A stretch of DNA of 64,000 nucleotides from Acephala macrosclerotiorum (GCA_014904845.1 MU119265.1:62001-126000); one strand, 5' to 3'; shown: positions 25,102 through 39,427, counted from the first letter of the stretch. A program made the numbers and translations. The notes: generated by a model not told the origin, from the letters alone.

Positions 25102-26640
25102 GTAGTCCTTTTAGTGTTCGAAAATTGGGAAGTTTGGCAATGAGGTCGAATTTTAGATTACTTTGGTCCATATAAGGCTTCATGTGGGTACTCCATACGA
25201 TCATGCTATGATTTTTCGGTCTAGGTCCAGATATGTTGTCTTGCATTGTAAGTATACCGAGTCGTATTCTGATATATACCACAATTTAAGTCTCTTATGC
25301 TCAAGCTCTTGGGTACAATTTCTAGCTCTTTATATTAGAAGCAAACTTGCCCAATTTCAAGTTCAGATCTTTCATCAAATCGTTCTACCTCATCGCCTAC
25401 TCTTTCCCCTGACTTTGATACTATCCCCTTGCTACCCGTCTTCCGCGATCCTGCTTGATTATCATTGATCATGAATTGTTCGGCTCGCGATTGTCTCGAC
25501 ATGAGTGGGATCTCGGCGGTTTAATCCTTGGATTGCTGATTAATCTGCTGCATCCTCTATTGGCTACTAGCTCTCTTCAGCAGAGACTTCCAACCTCAAT
25601 GTCAGTTTCTGTCTTCCGAGCTAAGTCATGGTGTCCGGAACTCCAACTCGTCACCAAGCAAAAATCGGCACACAAAAAAAAAGACATACAACAGTAGGGA
25701 TTCGCTGATGGTCACCCACTCAACTACTAGTCTACCGATCTGAGATTTACGTACGGCAGAGCGGACGAGATGCCCGGTTCTCCTCAGTCTATGGTCGTAT
25801 GTGGGAGAGATAGTTGTCATTTAAATATATATAGAGAAATTTTGGTGGTTTGGATGAGGAAGGCTTAATCGGGCTAGTCTTCTGAGCCCTCCATGTGACT
25901 CTTAAGAACCTCACCTCAACTGACCATCGTTATCAACCACTTCTCGTACGCAATTTTATCCTTCCCATCTTTCTTTCTGAATCCTCACACGAGCGCTTCT
26001 GAGCTCAGTTCAACTATTTCCTGCACCACACCTGCGACTTTTGGCAGCGATTGTTTCCCCAGTTCTTTGGATTATTCTGCACGACCGACGCATTCGAAGA
26101 TTGGAGAAGTAGGCGAGAAAACGAGGCCTCGCACACGGAAGGACGTATACGTATATGATCTATGATTGGTAGAATGATATCGATCATCATATGAGCCGAG
26201 GGCAGACGTGTTGCATACGCAACCTCGACTCTGGGAGACTGCGACGCAGGTTCAAATTGTTCCATGGCACCAAACGCGTTGAAAGTTTTTCGATGGCGGT
26301 CCTGATCCAAGCTCCAGATTGAGTTCAATTGTTCCATTCATCTTACAATTCGACACTTGATCCTTCCTGTTTCGATATCTGCGCAGGTCACCCGTGCATT
26401 CGCAAGGCCTCGTTCCTAACTGCCTATCTTTCACGATTCTGTCTACTTTCGTCTTTGTACTTATTCTTACTACCTCTTGGTGAGTCTAGCTATCTAAAAG
26501 TTTTCAATCGAGGCCCGAGAGATGGCAAGTCTTTCCATCACGGTCATGATACTTCAGTATTGTCGATTAATTTTCTCTCTCTCTGACTTCGCTTTCGGTT
26601 AGTGAGCTTGCCGCTTTTGCTCAGGCGCTAATCACCCTCG
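25102..26640. other. Intergenic stretch next to the AT-rich block; nothing recognised
   Basis: About 1.5 kb of near-normal composition after the NLR stop. Frames up to 107 codons lack recognisable domains. Composition changes abruptly to extreme AT at about 26640-26700. Confidence 0.5.
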
Positions 26641-26739
26641 GCTTAGTCAACTCGCTGAGCAAGATTTATTACATCGTTACGTATTTTGATTTTTCGCTTT
26701 TTAATTAATCGTACTCGATTCGATTTTTATTTTTTAATA

Positions 26740-27635
26740 TTATTTTTATTAAGTTTTAACGACGATATTTAAAAAGTTTAAATAAGTTTTTAAAAAATTT
26801 AAAAAATTTAAAATAATTTTTTTTTAAAAATATATTATTTTATTTATAATATAAATTAAATTAATAAAAAGTTTTTTTCGTTTCGAAAAAAAAAATCGTT
26901 TAACGATTCATTAAACGAATTAATAATAAATTTTATTTTTTATTTAATATATATTTTATTTTATAAATTTTATAAAAACGTTTATATAAAAAATTATAAA
27001 ATTTTCAATTTTAATAATTTATTTAATTTATTTTTATTTTAAATTTTAAATTTTTTTAATATTTTAAATAAAAATATATTATTATAAAATTTTATATTAT
27101 TAAATTTTTTTTTTAAAATTTATATTTTTTATATTAAATTATTATAATTAATTTAATTATTTTTAATTATTTTATTTAATATATAATTAAAATATAAATA
27201 TATTTTTAAAAATTTATATTAAATTTTTTTTTTTAAAATTTTTATTTTTTATATTAAATTATTATAATAATTTAAATTAATTTAAATTATTTTAATTATT
27301 ATATAATTTTAAAATTTTTTTAAAGTTTTTTTTAAAAATTATATAATCGTAAAATAATTTTAATATTTTAAATAAAATTTTATATTAAAAAATATTTTTT
27401 AAAATTTTTGTTTTTTATATTAAATTATTATAATAAATTTAATTAATTTAAATTACTTTTTTTAATATATATTTTAAAAAAAAAACCTTTTAAATTTTTT
27501 TTTTAATATTTTATAATTTAAAATTTTAATATTTAAAATAAAAACGTATTTAAAAAGTTTTAATATTTCGTATTAAAAAAAAACAATTATCGATTTTAAT
27601 ATTTAAAATAAAAAAATATTTTATTAATTTATATA
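26740..27635 (-). repeat. Repeat A, RIP-mutated copy in inverse orientation
   Basis: Several degenerate units of the repeat A core can be followed, for example TTTTTATATTAAATTATTAT recurring about every 100-120 bp; this is the reverse complement of a RIP-mutated version of the 'CAACTTAATATAAGAGACGG' segment of the well-kept copies. Hairpin cores are destroyed by C-to-T and G-to-A changes. Boundaries are approximate. Confidence 0.65.
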
Positions 27636-28977
27636 ATAATTGCCTGTTCGATATAAGGACTAATATTAACTTTTTTATATGCACGTAATATCAACACTTC
27701 TCACAATGAGCGATAGTGGGACGTCTTTCGTACCTCGCGCCATGCTCTGCTTTTGACGATTTGAAATATATAAATCTGAATTTTTTATTCGCACCGACTT
27801 CGCCGGCGCGAGTAGAAGCGTTCTCTCTTTACAACTCTTTCAATAAGAGTTTTACGAGGAGCTTGAGCTCTAAACTACGAGAGCGCTAAACACTAAAAGC
27901 GATACATCTTGGCGTTTCTTGGCGCAAAAACGTGACTTTGATTTCACGTGTTATTACGTAAACTCTACGTGGTCTTTTTTTTCCCTAGCGGGATAACCTT
28001 TAACTATCGTCAAAGGCAACTATCGTCAAAGGCAACTATCGTCAAAGGCATTTCACCCAAATTTAACCGAGGTGCCCAAATGCAGCGATTTGATTGGTCT
28101 GTTAAGAAAGTGCGCGGCACGTGATGAACATCAAAACTTCAATTGTATTACGCTTATAACTACAATTTATTAATTAATCCAAATTTCTCAAGACTTTAAA
28201 TAAGTTGAAACTCAATTAAATACCGCCAGATTTCAAGTTTCAAGCGATTCTATTAATCCGTTGTTGCGCAAATCAATAAAATGTAGTCGCACTCAGCAAA
28301 AATCGCGACCGCAAAACTCTAAGTGCGTTTCTGCCTTAGGCCTCTAGCACTTAGGTGCTAGAACACCAAAAATCCATTCCACGGCTGCGCAGCTTTTGAG
28401 GGGGGTCCCAGGGGGTCTCCCCCTGGAATCATATACTAAGTAAAGTGATTTATATTAATTGAATCGATCGTAGCATTTTAATATAAGAGACGGGGGTCCC
28501 AGGGAGTGTCCCCCTGGAGTGCTCTTTTAGTGCGAGGCTCTGCCGGAAGGGCGTTTCTGCCTAAGGCACCAAGGCACTTAAATGCTAGAATAGCTGCGCA
28601 GCTTTTAAAGGTGGTCCCAGGGGGTCTCCCCCTGGAATTATATACTAAGTAGAGTGATCCAAATTGATTGAATCGATTGTAGTAACTCAATATAAGAGAC
28701 GGGGGTCCCAGGGGGTGTCCCCCTGGTAATATGAAGCTCCGCAAGAAGTGCGTTTTTGCCTTAGGCACTAAGGAGCTTATCAGCTTATCGGCTTCACCGC
28801 CCGGCAGAATCTCAAACACTCAATAACTCTGCCAACTTCAAATGCTTATAAAACGCTCAAATTAAGAGCTTTTAACTTGAAACTTGAAACTTGAAATAAG
28901 AATATATTACTAAAGTCGAAGACTTTGTAGTCTCCCGCAGGGGCGCCTTTGCGAGGCCTGCAGAGCAAAATGTGTAT
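27636..28977 (+). repeat. Repeat A, well-preserved copy with a 209-bp hairpin tandem
   Basis: Starts near TGCCTGTTCGATATAAGGAC and ends near the TATCGAAAGAAAC at about 28975. The core holds four 19-nt hairpins of the form CCAGGGGG-NNN-CCCCCTGG at 28408-28426, 28499-28517 (one mismatch), 28617-28635 and 28708-28726. Their spacing of 91, 118 and 91 bp shows a 209-bp unit present twice, with loops alternating TCT and TGT. Other palindromes (AGCTGCGCAGCT) recur in each unit. No protein of note; a 113-codon frame at 28478-28819 runs through the hairpins and is not called. Related copies are at 26.74, 31.85, 35.46 and 46.26 kb. Confidence 0.85.
28002..28049 (+). repeat. 16-bp direct repeat, three perfect copies
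   Basis: AACTATCGTCAAAGGC occurs three times in tandem inside the 5' part of repeat A. The RIP-mutated copies at 31.85 and 35.46 kb seem to lack the array, so it may be an expansion private to this copy. Confidence 0.95.
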
Positions 28978-29770
28978 CGAGTATCGAAAGAAACATTTTA
29001 AATTAATAAAATTATTTAAATTTTAAAATTTATAAATATTTAATTAAATAATAAAATATAATATTAAATATAATAAAATACAAATTTTAATTTTTTTTAA
29101 TATTACGTATTTATTAAAATTTTTAATAAATCAATTAAATCGTTATATTTAATTATTTAATTAAATTTAAAAATTTTTATTTATAATTAAAATAATTTAT
29201 ATTATATAAATAACGCGTAATTTAATAAAAATTAATATTAATTTTTAAATTAAATAAAAAAAAAAAAAATTTTTTTAAATTTTTTTTTATAAATGTTTTT
29301 TTATTTTATATTTATTTTAATTTTATTATTTTAAATAATATAAAAATATTAATAAATTAAATTAAATATATTATATATAATATTATAAATATTTATAATA
29401 ATAATATTTTTATATTTTTAAATTATTATATATAATTATTAATAAAATAAATTAAAATATTAATTATATAAAAATATATTATTTTAATCGTTTTTTTATA
29501 ATTTAATTTTTATTTATTTTATTAAATTTATTATAAATTTAATTTAAAACGTTTAAAATATTATAAATAATTATTTAAATATATTTAAATTATTTAAAAA
29601 CTTTTAATAATATTAAAATTAATTAAAATTATTAATAAAAAAAATTATATAATTAATATTTATATAAAAAAAAAAAATTAATTTATTAAAATAAAAATAA
29701 TTTTAAAAACGTTAATAATAATAAAATATTATTTAAATTAATTTTAAAATTTAAAATTTTTTAAAATTAT

Positions 29771-30537
29771 TAAATTTTTTTTTTTTTATTAATCGTTTTA
29801 CCGAAAAACACGTACGCTAATAGCGCTATTAGCGAATCAATAGTAATTTAATCGATTATTAGTATTATCGATTATTTTAATCTAATATTAATAGTATCAA
29901 TTCGGTATTAATAGTGTCAAAGTATTGCTAATAGTACTAGTTTAAAATTAAATACTTAAATATTTAAAACTTATAATTTATAGTATTTATTTAATTTATT
30001 ATAAAAATTTTAAATAAATTTATTAAACGCGCATTAAAATATTAAATTATAAAATTAGAACTTATTAAGTTTTAATGTTCTTTACTAAGATTTATATACA
30101 AACTAGTAATCGCGTTTTATTCGACTAATAGATTTTCATCGTCTTATAAATTATACAAATAAATAAAAATAAAAATTGAAAATATTAACGTTATTTAAAA
30201 TTTAATCGTATAATTAATCGATTTAAACAAAGTTTATACGCGTAAATACGTCAATTTAATATGCGAGTAATTGTATTATTCGATATTAAAAACTTAAATT
30301 AAAGTATTTAAAAGTTAAGCGATTTAATTAATTAAATATAATTGTATAAATACTATTCGTAGTCGTTTGTAATTACTTGAAAATCGAAAGTTTTAATATT
30401 TTTATTAGTTCGAATTTATTTACCAATCGACTATTATTAAACGTTAAAGTTTTAAATATGCAATTATTGTATAGTACGCGCTACTAGTAAATCGCTAGTA
30501 CTATTAATAATCAATTAATATATAATTTTTTTTTAAT
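29771..30537 (+). repeat. Repeat B copy 1, RIP-mutated
   Basis: Aligns over its length with the better-kept copy at 38650-39427. Differences run almost entirely from C to T and G to A, in CpA, CpT and CpC contexts; CpG sites such as CCGAAA and CGTACG are kept. Confidence 0.85.
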
Positions 30538-31849
30538 AATATTAAAATTATTAAATTTAATAATAATAAATATATTTTTTATATTTTTATAATTTATAAT
30601 TTATAAATTTTAAATTTAATTTAATTATATTTATTATAAATTATATATTATTATAAATTATATATTATTTAATTTATTTATTAAAAAAATTAAATTATTT
30701 AATAAATTAATAATATTATAAAATATATTTTTAATTAAATTAAAATATTTAATATTATATTATTATTAAATTTTTAAAAAATATTTTATTTTAATAAATA
30801 TAATATTATAAAATTTAATAATAATTTTTATTATTTTTAATTTTACGTTTATTTTATTTTATTATATAAATAAATAAATAAATTTTTTTTTTAAAAAAAG
30901 AATTTATATTATATATAATTTATTAATTTAATTAAATATAAAAAAAATAATTTTATATTTATTTGATTTTTTTTATTAAAAAATTAAAAAAATATTTTTA
31001 TCGTTTATAATATTATTAATTTAATATTATAAATAATAAATATATTATTATAATTTTATAAATATTAATTTAATAATTATAATTTTTATATTAAATTAAA
31101 TATATAAATAAAAAATATTAAATATATTAAAATTTAAAAATAAATAAAAATTATTATTCGTTTTATATAATTTTATAATATATATAATTTAATTATTATA
31201 TATTATAATATATAAATTTCTAAATATAAAAGAAATTATAAATTAAATAAAAAAATAAATATAAAAATATAATTCGTTATAATAATTTTATTTTATTATA
31301 ATATTTATTTAATTATTTTAATTTTTAATTTTATATTTTTTAATATTTTTAATTTTATTTTTTTATTTAAATATATTTAATTTTTTTATTAATTTAAATA
31401 TTAAAAAATATATATATTTTAATAAAAAAAAAATTAAATAATTATTAATTTTCAATGTAAAATATTTTATAATATTAATATTAATTAATTTTATTTATAT
31501 TATTTTCGTTTATTATATTTTGAAAAAAATATTAAAATTATTAAAATTAAATTAACGTATAAAACTTTTTTTAATACGCGATTTAATTTTTAATATTAAA
31601 ATAAATAAAAATTTATTTTTAATAAATTTATTATTTTAAAATTATTATTATTATTTATTTTATTTTATTCATATTATTATTTAACGTTTAATTATAATAT
31701 TATAAATAATTTTTAATTAAAATTATATTTTTTTATATTTTTTAATAAATTATTTATAAATTTTTTAATTAAAACTTTTTTTATTTAATTAAAAACTTTA
31801 TATTATAATTAAATCTTTTTTTATTATTTTTATATATTTATTTCGAATA

Positions 31850-32935
31850 TTATTATTATTTATTCGATTTAAAAACTAATATTAATTTTTTTATATATAC
31901 GTAATATTAATACTTTTTATAATAAATAATTTTATTTATATTTAATTAATTTATTAAAAAATATTATAATATATAATATTAAAAAAAAATATTAAAATTT
32001 TAAATTTATTATATTTATAATTATAATTTATTAATTAATTCCAATCGTATAAAATTTATAAATAAATTAAAACTTAATTAAATACTATTAAATTCTAAAT
32101 TTTAAACGATTTTATTAATTCGTTATTATATAAATTAATAAAATATAATTATATTTAATAAAAATTATAATTACAAAATTTTTAAATACGTTATTATTTT
32201 AAATATTAAAATCGATAATTGTTTTTTTTTTATTTTTAAAACTTTTTATATGCGTTTTTATTTTAAATATTAAAATATTTATTTAAATATTAAATATTTT
32301 TATAATTATATAATTTTTTAAAAAAAAATTTAAAAAGTTTTTTTTTTAAAATTATATATTAAATAAAATAATTTAAATTAATTTAATTGATTATAATAAT
32401 TTAATATAAAAAACAAAAATTTTAAAAAGTTTTTTTTTTAATATAAAATTTTATAATAAATATATTTTTATTTAAATATAAAAATCTTTTTATAATTATA
32501 TAATTTTTTAAAAAAAGATTTTAAAAGTTTTTTTTTAAAATTATATATTAAATAAAATAAATTAAATAAATTAAATTAATCGTAATAATTGAATATAAAA
32601 AACGAAAATTTTAAAAAGTATTCTTTTAATAATATAAAATTTTATAATATATTTTTATTTTAAATATTTAAAAACTTATTAATTTATCGATTTTTATTAT
32701 TTAATAAAATTTTAAATATTATTTTAATAATTATATTAATTTTAAACGTTTATAAAATCTTTAAATTAAAATTTTTTAATTTAAAATTTAAAATAAAAAT
32801 AAATTATTAAAATTGAAAAATTTATAAAGTAAAATATACGTCGAATAAAAAAAAAAAAAACTCGTTTATTATTGGCTCGTTTACAAATCGTCGAATAAGT
32901 TTTTTTTTTAAAACGAAAAAAATATTTTAAATATT
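31850..32935 (+). repeat. Repeat A, RIP-mutated full-length copy
   Basis: Follows the order of the 27.6-kb copy: a start like ATTCGATTTAAAAACTAATA, the middle TTATTAATTAATTCCAATCG, degenerate hairpin units, then an end containing TTATTGGCTCGTTTACAAAT. The hairpins are erased by mutation. Boundaries are approximate. Confidence 0.75.
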
Positions 32936-34400
32936 TTTAAAATTTAAATAATTAATAATTATATATATTATTTTATTAAAATTATTTTAATCGTTAAAAT
33001 TTTAATTAAATTACGTAAAATTATTTTAATATAAAAAATTAAAATATATGAAATTTATAAATTATATTTTATAAATATTATTATTATATATTATTCGTTT
33101 TTTAAATTATTTTATATTTTTTATATTTTTATTTTTATTTTATATTAATTAATTTTATATTATTATTAAATTTTTAATTTTTAATATATTATTTATAAAT
33201 TTAATTTAAAAATTATATTAATTTTTAAAATTTTAATAAATAATATATTAATAAAAAGTTTTTTAAATTAAATAATATAATATATTTTATTTTTTTAAAT
33301 TTAATTTTTTTTAAAAAAAATATTAAAATATTATATATTTTAATAATTTAAAAAAAAATTTAAATTTAAATATTATTTATTTTTTACGTTTTTTATTATT
33401 AAATACATTTAAATTTATATAATATTTTAAATAAAATTTTTTTTTTATTATTTTATTTTTTTATTTTTAATGTTATATTTTTTTATAAATTTAAATTTTA
33501 ATATAAATAATTTTTTTTATTAAATCGCGATTTTAAATTTTAATAATAAAATATTTATATTAAATTTTTTTATTAAAAATATTTATTATAAATTATTTGT
33601 TTTATTTATTTATAAATTTTTTTTTTAAGATTTTATTATTAATTTTACGAATTATTTTTTTTTTAAAATAAAAATAAAAATAAAATTTATATATTAATAA
33701 AAAAATAATAACGAATTTAAAAACGATTTTTAAATTTTTTTAAAATATATTATTATATATAAAAATAATAATAAAAAAATTAATATATTAAAATTTTTAT
33801 AATATAATTATTTTTTTTAAATTTAATTAATAAAAAATAATTTTAAAATATTTAAAAAAAATTATAAAATAATTTTTAATTAATTTAATATTAAAAAATA
33901 AATTCGTAATATATTTTATTTATTTTATTTAAAATATAATTAATTTTAATAATTATAATTTTTAAAATTTAAAAATTTAATATAATATTTATATATTATT
34001 TAATTATAATTTTTTAAAATTTAAAAAAAAAAAAAAATTATTAAAATTTTTTATTTTATTTATATAAATTTATATTTATTTTTAATTTTTAATATATATT
34101 TATAATTAAATATATTAAAAAAATTTAATTTTTCGTATTTTTATTATTTAAAATTTTTTATTAATTTTATTTTTTTATTTTTAATAAATTAATAAATAAA
34201 TAAATTGTATATATATTTTTTTAATTATTATATAATAATTTTTTAAACGTATATAAAAATTTTATTATTAAATAATAATTAAAATAAATAATAATATTAA
34301 ATTCTTTTTATAAAAATTTATTATTTTAAATAATATTAAATTTATTATTATTTTTTAATATACTTTTAAAATAAAAAAATTATTTTATTTATTAATATAT

Positions 34401-34426
34401 NNNNNNNNNNNNNNNNNNNNNNNNNN
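34401..34426. other. Assembly gap (26 N)
   Basis: Run of N inside AT-rich sequence. Confidence 0.99.
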
Positions 34427-35457
34427 AAAAAAAAAATTAATAAAATTAATAAAATTAAAAAAAAATTATTTATTATAATAATTATTATAATTTATTTTAT
34501 AAATTAAAATTTTAATTTTATATAAATTTTAAATTTTAAAATTTATATATTTTTAAAAAAAAAATTATTATATTATTATTACGAATAATTATTTATTTTA
34601 TAATTTTAATTTATTTAAAATTATATTTGTTTTTTTTATTATTATTATTAATTAAATAATAAAAATAAATATAATTATATAAAAAATAATATTAAATTTT
34701 TTTTTTTAAATTTTTAATTTTTATATTAATATTAATAAAAATATTATATATTAAATTAAATTTTTTAAATTAATTATAATTTAATTTTAATTTTTTATTT
34801 AAATCGTTATTAATATTACATTTTTAATATAAATTTATAAATTAATAAAAAATATTTAATAATAAATAAAATTTTTTTTATAAATATTATTATTTTAAAA
34901 AAAATTTAAATTTTTTTATTATTTTAATTTATATTAATTATTTAAAAATTTTTAAATATTTTATAATTTTTTTTAAAATATTTATATTATTATTAATACT
35001 TTTTTTTAAATATCAATATTATTTATAATATTTTTTTACGAATAAAATATTAATATTTTTAATAATTAATCGTTTATAATTTTAATTAATTTTTATTTAT
35101 TTATTTATTTTTAATTATTTATTTTTAATTTAAATTTTTTTAAAATTTTTATAAAAAAATTAATTTTATTTTTATTATTAATAATTATTTTTTATATTAT
35201 ATATATTTTTTTAATTTTTATTTATTTTATTGCGTTTAAATTTTAATAAACAAAAAAATATTAAAATTATTATAAATAATTTTAAATAAATAAAAAAATA
35301 TATATATATAATAATAAAATATTAATTAATAATTTATTTAATAAAAATAAATTTAAATTTTTATAATTATTTATAAATATTAATTTAATAATTACGTGCG
35401 ATACTAAATCAAATCGAGATTAATATTGTTTATATTAAAATTGAAATTATATTTTTT

Positions 35458-36515
35458 AATTAATTATTTATTTTAAAAATTAATATTAATTTTTTTATAT
35501 ATATATAATATTAATATTTTTTATAATAAGTAATTTTAATTAAATTTAATTAAAGTATTTAAATATAATAATTTGATTAATTTATTAAAAATTTTTATTA
35601 TTATATAACGAATATTAAAATTTTAATTATATTACGTTTATAATTATAATTTATTAATTAATTTAAATTATATAAAATTTAATTAAATATTATTAAATTT
35701 CAAGTTTTAAATAATTTTATTAATTCGTTATTACGTAAATTAATAAAATATAATCGTACTTAATAAAAATCGCGATTAAAAACTTTTAAATGCGTTTTTA
35801 TTTTAAATATTTAAATATTATAATATTAAAAATTCATTTTACGATTATATAAATTTTAAAAAAAATTCTAAAGAATTTCTCTTTAGTAAATAACTCTCTA
35901 TAATCAATTGAATAAATCGTAACAATTAAATATAAGACAGGAGTTTTAAGGAGTATTCTTCTAGTGTAAAGTTTTATAGCAAGTGCGTTTTTGCCTTAGG
36001 CATTAAAGTACTAACTTAGTGCTGGACATCTCTACAATTGCGCAACTTTCAAAGAAAGTCCTAAAAAGTTCTTCTCTAGAATTATATACTAAGTAAAGTA
36101 ATTTAAATTGATTGAATCGATCGTAGCAACTTAATATAAGAGACGGAAGTCCCAGAGAGTATTCTCCTAGTAATATAAAGCTCCGTAGTAAGTATATTCT
36201 ACTTTAAATACTAGGAGTTTATTAGTTTATCGACTTCACCGCCCGGCAGAATCTCAAATTACTACTTTACCTCAATAATTATACCAACTTCAAATGCTTA
36301 TAAAACGCTCAAATTAAAATTTTTTAATTTGAAACTTGAAATAAAAACAGATTACTAAAGTCGAAGACTTTATAACTTCTCGCAAAAGCGTTTCTACGAA
36401 ACTTGCAAAGCAAAATGTGCATCGAATAAAAAAAGAAAAAGCTCGTTTACTGATTGGCTCGCTTGCGAGCTAGCGAATAAACTTTTTCTTTTAATACGAG
36501 AAATTTTTTTTTTTT
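35458..36515 (+). repeat. Repeat A copy inserted in an LTR, moderately mutated
   Basis: Interrupts the LTR of retroelement copy 1: left flank ends ATTATATTTTTTAATT and the LTR resumes with TATTTATTAAATTTATAA. This defines a mobile unit of roughly 1.06 kb. Hairpins are partly eroded (CCCAGAGAGTATTCTCCTAG). The 3' end carries the palindromic TTGGCTCGCTTGCGAGCTAG followed by TTTTAATACGAGAAA. Confidence 0.8.
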
Positions 36516-38649
36516 ATATATTTATTAAATTTATAATTTATAATTAATTAATAAATCATTTAATTTATTTATTTATTTTATTTTTAATAATATTAATATT
36601 AATTAATAATTGTTTAATTAATTATAAAATAATTAAATTTTTTTAAATAATTTATTTTTTATAAAAAAATATTTAAAATAATTAACGTATTTTTAAAAAA
36701 ACGAAAATTTATAAATTTTTTTTTATAAAAACGTATTAAAAATATTAAAAATATTAAAAATATTAAAAATTTAAAAATAAAAATATAAAAACGATTTAAA
36801 AATTATATTTATTTTTTAAATTTATATTTATTATATAAAATAATAATATTTATAAATAACGAATAAAAAAACGTAAAAATGATTTGAAATTTATATTAAA
36901 AAAATTTTTTTATTTGTTATTTAATTAAAAACGTTTAAATATTAATAATAATATTTATTTGAATTAAAATTAAAATTTTTAATTTTTTTATAATAAAAAT
37001 AAATAAAAAAAAAATTTCGATTTTACGAACGAAATTTTTTTTAATAAAATAATATTAAATAAATATATTTTTTTATTATTTTAATATATATATAAAAAAA
37101 ATATTTTAATTATAATTTATAAAGTTTTTTTTAAAAAATTTCAAAAATTATTTATAAAAAAATTTATATTTAATATATAAAAAGTTTTTTTATAATTTAT
37201 AAAATTTTTTACGTATTTATAAAATTTAAATATTAAAAAATTAAATTTTTTTTATTAATAATTTAAAAATTTTTTATAAATAAATATAAAAAAAAATTAT
37301 TAATTAATTAAAATAAAATATATTTTTTTTTTAGTAAAATCGATTAATTTAATTAATAAAATGAAATATTTTAATATTAATATTTAATATTTAAAATATA
37401 ATTATAAATATATATTTTTTTTTATATAAATATAATTATTTTTATAATTATTTTTTTTAATAAAAAATTATATTAATAATAAATAATATAATAAAAAATT
37501 ATATAATATTTTTAATTATAAATTATTAATTTTATAAAACGTATAAATGTATTTTATTTTAATAAATTTTTAAAAAAAAATTTCGATTTTATTATATTAA
37601 TAATAATAATAAAAAATTATTAATTATATATATTTTTATAAAAAAAATTTTTTAATAAAAATTATTATAATTAATTTAATAAAAATTAAATTACATTATT
37701 TATAAATATTTTTTAATTAATTTTATTAATAAAATATAATTTATAAAATTAAATTATTAATATTTATTAAAATATAAAAAAAAATTTATTTTATTTTTTA
37801 TAAATTTATTAATATTTTTTAAAAACGTTTATATTAAATTACGATTAATAATAAATATTATAACGCGATTATATAAAATATAATAATATAATTTAAATTT
37901 TATTTTTTAAAATAAAAAAAAACAAAATAAAAAATACGATTAAAAATAAAAATAAAAATATTAATTTATAAAATATATAATAAAAAATAATAATAAATAT
38001 ATATAAAATTTTAATAATAAATTGAAATATTATAATAATTTATTATTAAATTTTTTTTATTAAATTTGAAAAAATTAATAATACGTAAATAATAATTATT
38101 TTAAATAATTAATTTATTTAATATATTATTATAAAAAAAATATATTTAATATTTTATTATTATAATTTAAATTATTTTAATCGAATTAATATTTATTTTT
38201 TATTTTTAAAAAATTGTATTAAATAATAAAATTATTAATATATTAATTATTAATTAATTACAATTTATAATATTATAAAAATTTAATATTAATATTTAAT
38301 TAAATATTAATATTTTTTACGTTATTTTTATAAATATATATTTTATATTTTATATTTAAAATATAAATATTATAAGTATAAAATTCGATAATTTAAAAAA
38401 TATTTTAATTTAAAAAAATAAAATTATTTATAAATATTATTATATTAATTAAAAAAAAAATTAATTTAAAATTATTTTATTAATATAACGTTTTATAAAT
38501 CTTTTTTAACGAATTAATTATAATATAAATATTAAATATATAAATAATAATTTAAAAAATTTAAATTTATTTTATAAAATAATTATAAATTTAATTATTT
38601 AATTATTATTAATATTTTATATTTAAATAAAAAATTAATTTTATAAATA

Positions 38650-39427
38650 CATCAAGAAAAATATTTTTTGCCAGTCGTTTTGCCGAAAGACACGTGCGCT
38701 AGTAGCGTTATTAGCGAGCCAATGACAACTTAGTCGATTGCCAGCGCTACCGGCTATTTTAGTCTAATGCTAATAGCGCCAGCTCGATGCCAATAGTGTC
38801 AAAGCATTGCTAATAGTACCAGCTTAAGACTAAATACTTAGATATTTGAAACTTATAATCTATAGTACTTATTTAGTCTATTATAAGAGTTTCAAGTAAA
38901 TCTATCGAGCGCGCATTGAGATATTAAACTATAAAGTTAGAACTTATTGAGTTTTGGTGTTCTTCGTCAAGACTTATATGCAGACTAGCGGCCGCGCCTT
39001 ATCCGACCAATAGATTTTCACCGTCTCATAAATCATGCAAATGGATAAGAATGAAAATTGAAAATATTAACGCTATTTAAGATCTGATCGTAGAATCGAT
39101 CGATTCAAGCAAAGTTTACGCGCGTAGAGAGTGCTAGTGAGTGCTGCGAGCGAGTGCCGAAGTTAATTAGTGTTGAGAGCTTAAGATGAAGCACTTAAGG
39201 ATTGAGCGGCTCAATTGATTAAGTGTGGCTGCATAAATGCCGCTCGCAGTTGTTTGCAGTCGCCCGAGAGCCGAGAGTTTTGGTGTTCTTATTGGCCCGG
39301 ATCCATTTGCCAATCGACTATTATTGGGCGTTAAAGTTTTAGACATGCAATTACTGCGTAGTGCGCGCTATTGGCAAGCCGCTGGCACTATTAGCAATCA
39401 ATTAGCATATAAAAATTTTTCTTGATA
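38650..39427 (+). mobile_element. Repeat B copy 2, best-preserved, 778 bp, TA-flanked
   Basis: Ends are inverted repeats starting (C/T)ATCAAGAAAAAT, flanked by TA at 38648-38649 and 39428-39429. Compared with the uninterrupted site in retroelement copy 2 (about 57530), it sits as a clean insertion. No coding capacity: a 62-codon frame at 39237-39425 is not convincing. The small size, short inverted repeats and TA suggest a non-autonomous Tc1/mariner-type element (MITE-like). Confidence 0.75.

Noticed and set aside
28408..28726. CRISPR-like array of short repeats
   Set aside because: The units are long (209 bp), lie in a eukaryotic transposon block and contain hairpins; there are no spacers in the CRISPR sense.
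28478..28819. 113-codon minus-strand frame
   Set aside because: Runs through palindromic repeat A units; the same hairpins in other copies do not keep a frame.
39237..39425. 62-codon frame in repeat B
   Set aside because: Not open in the other three copies and without recognisable features.
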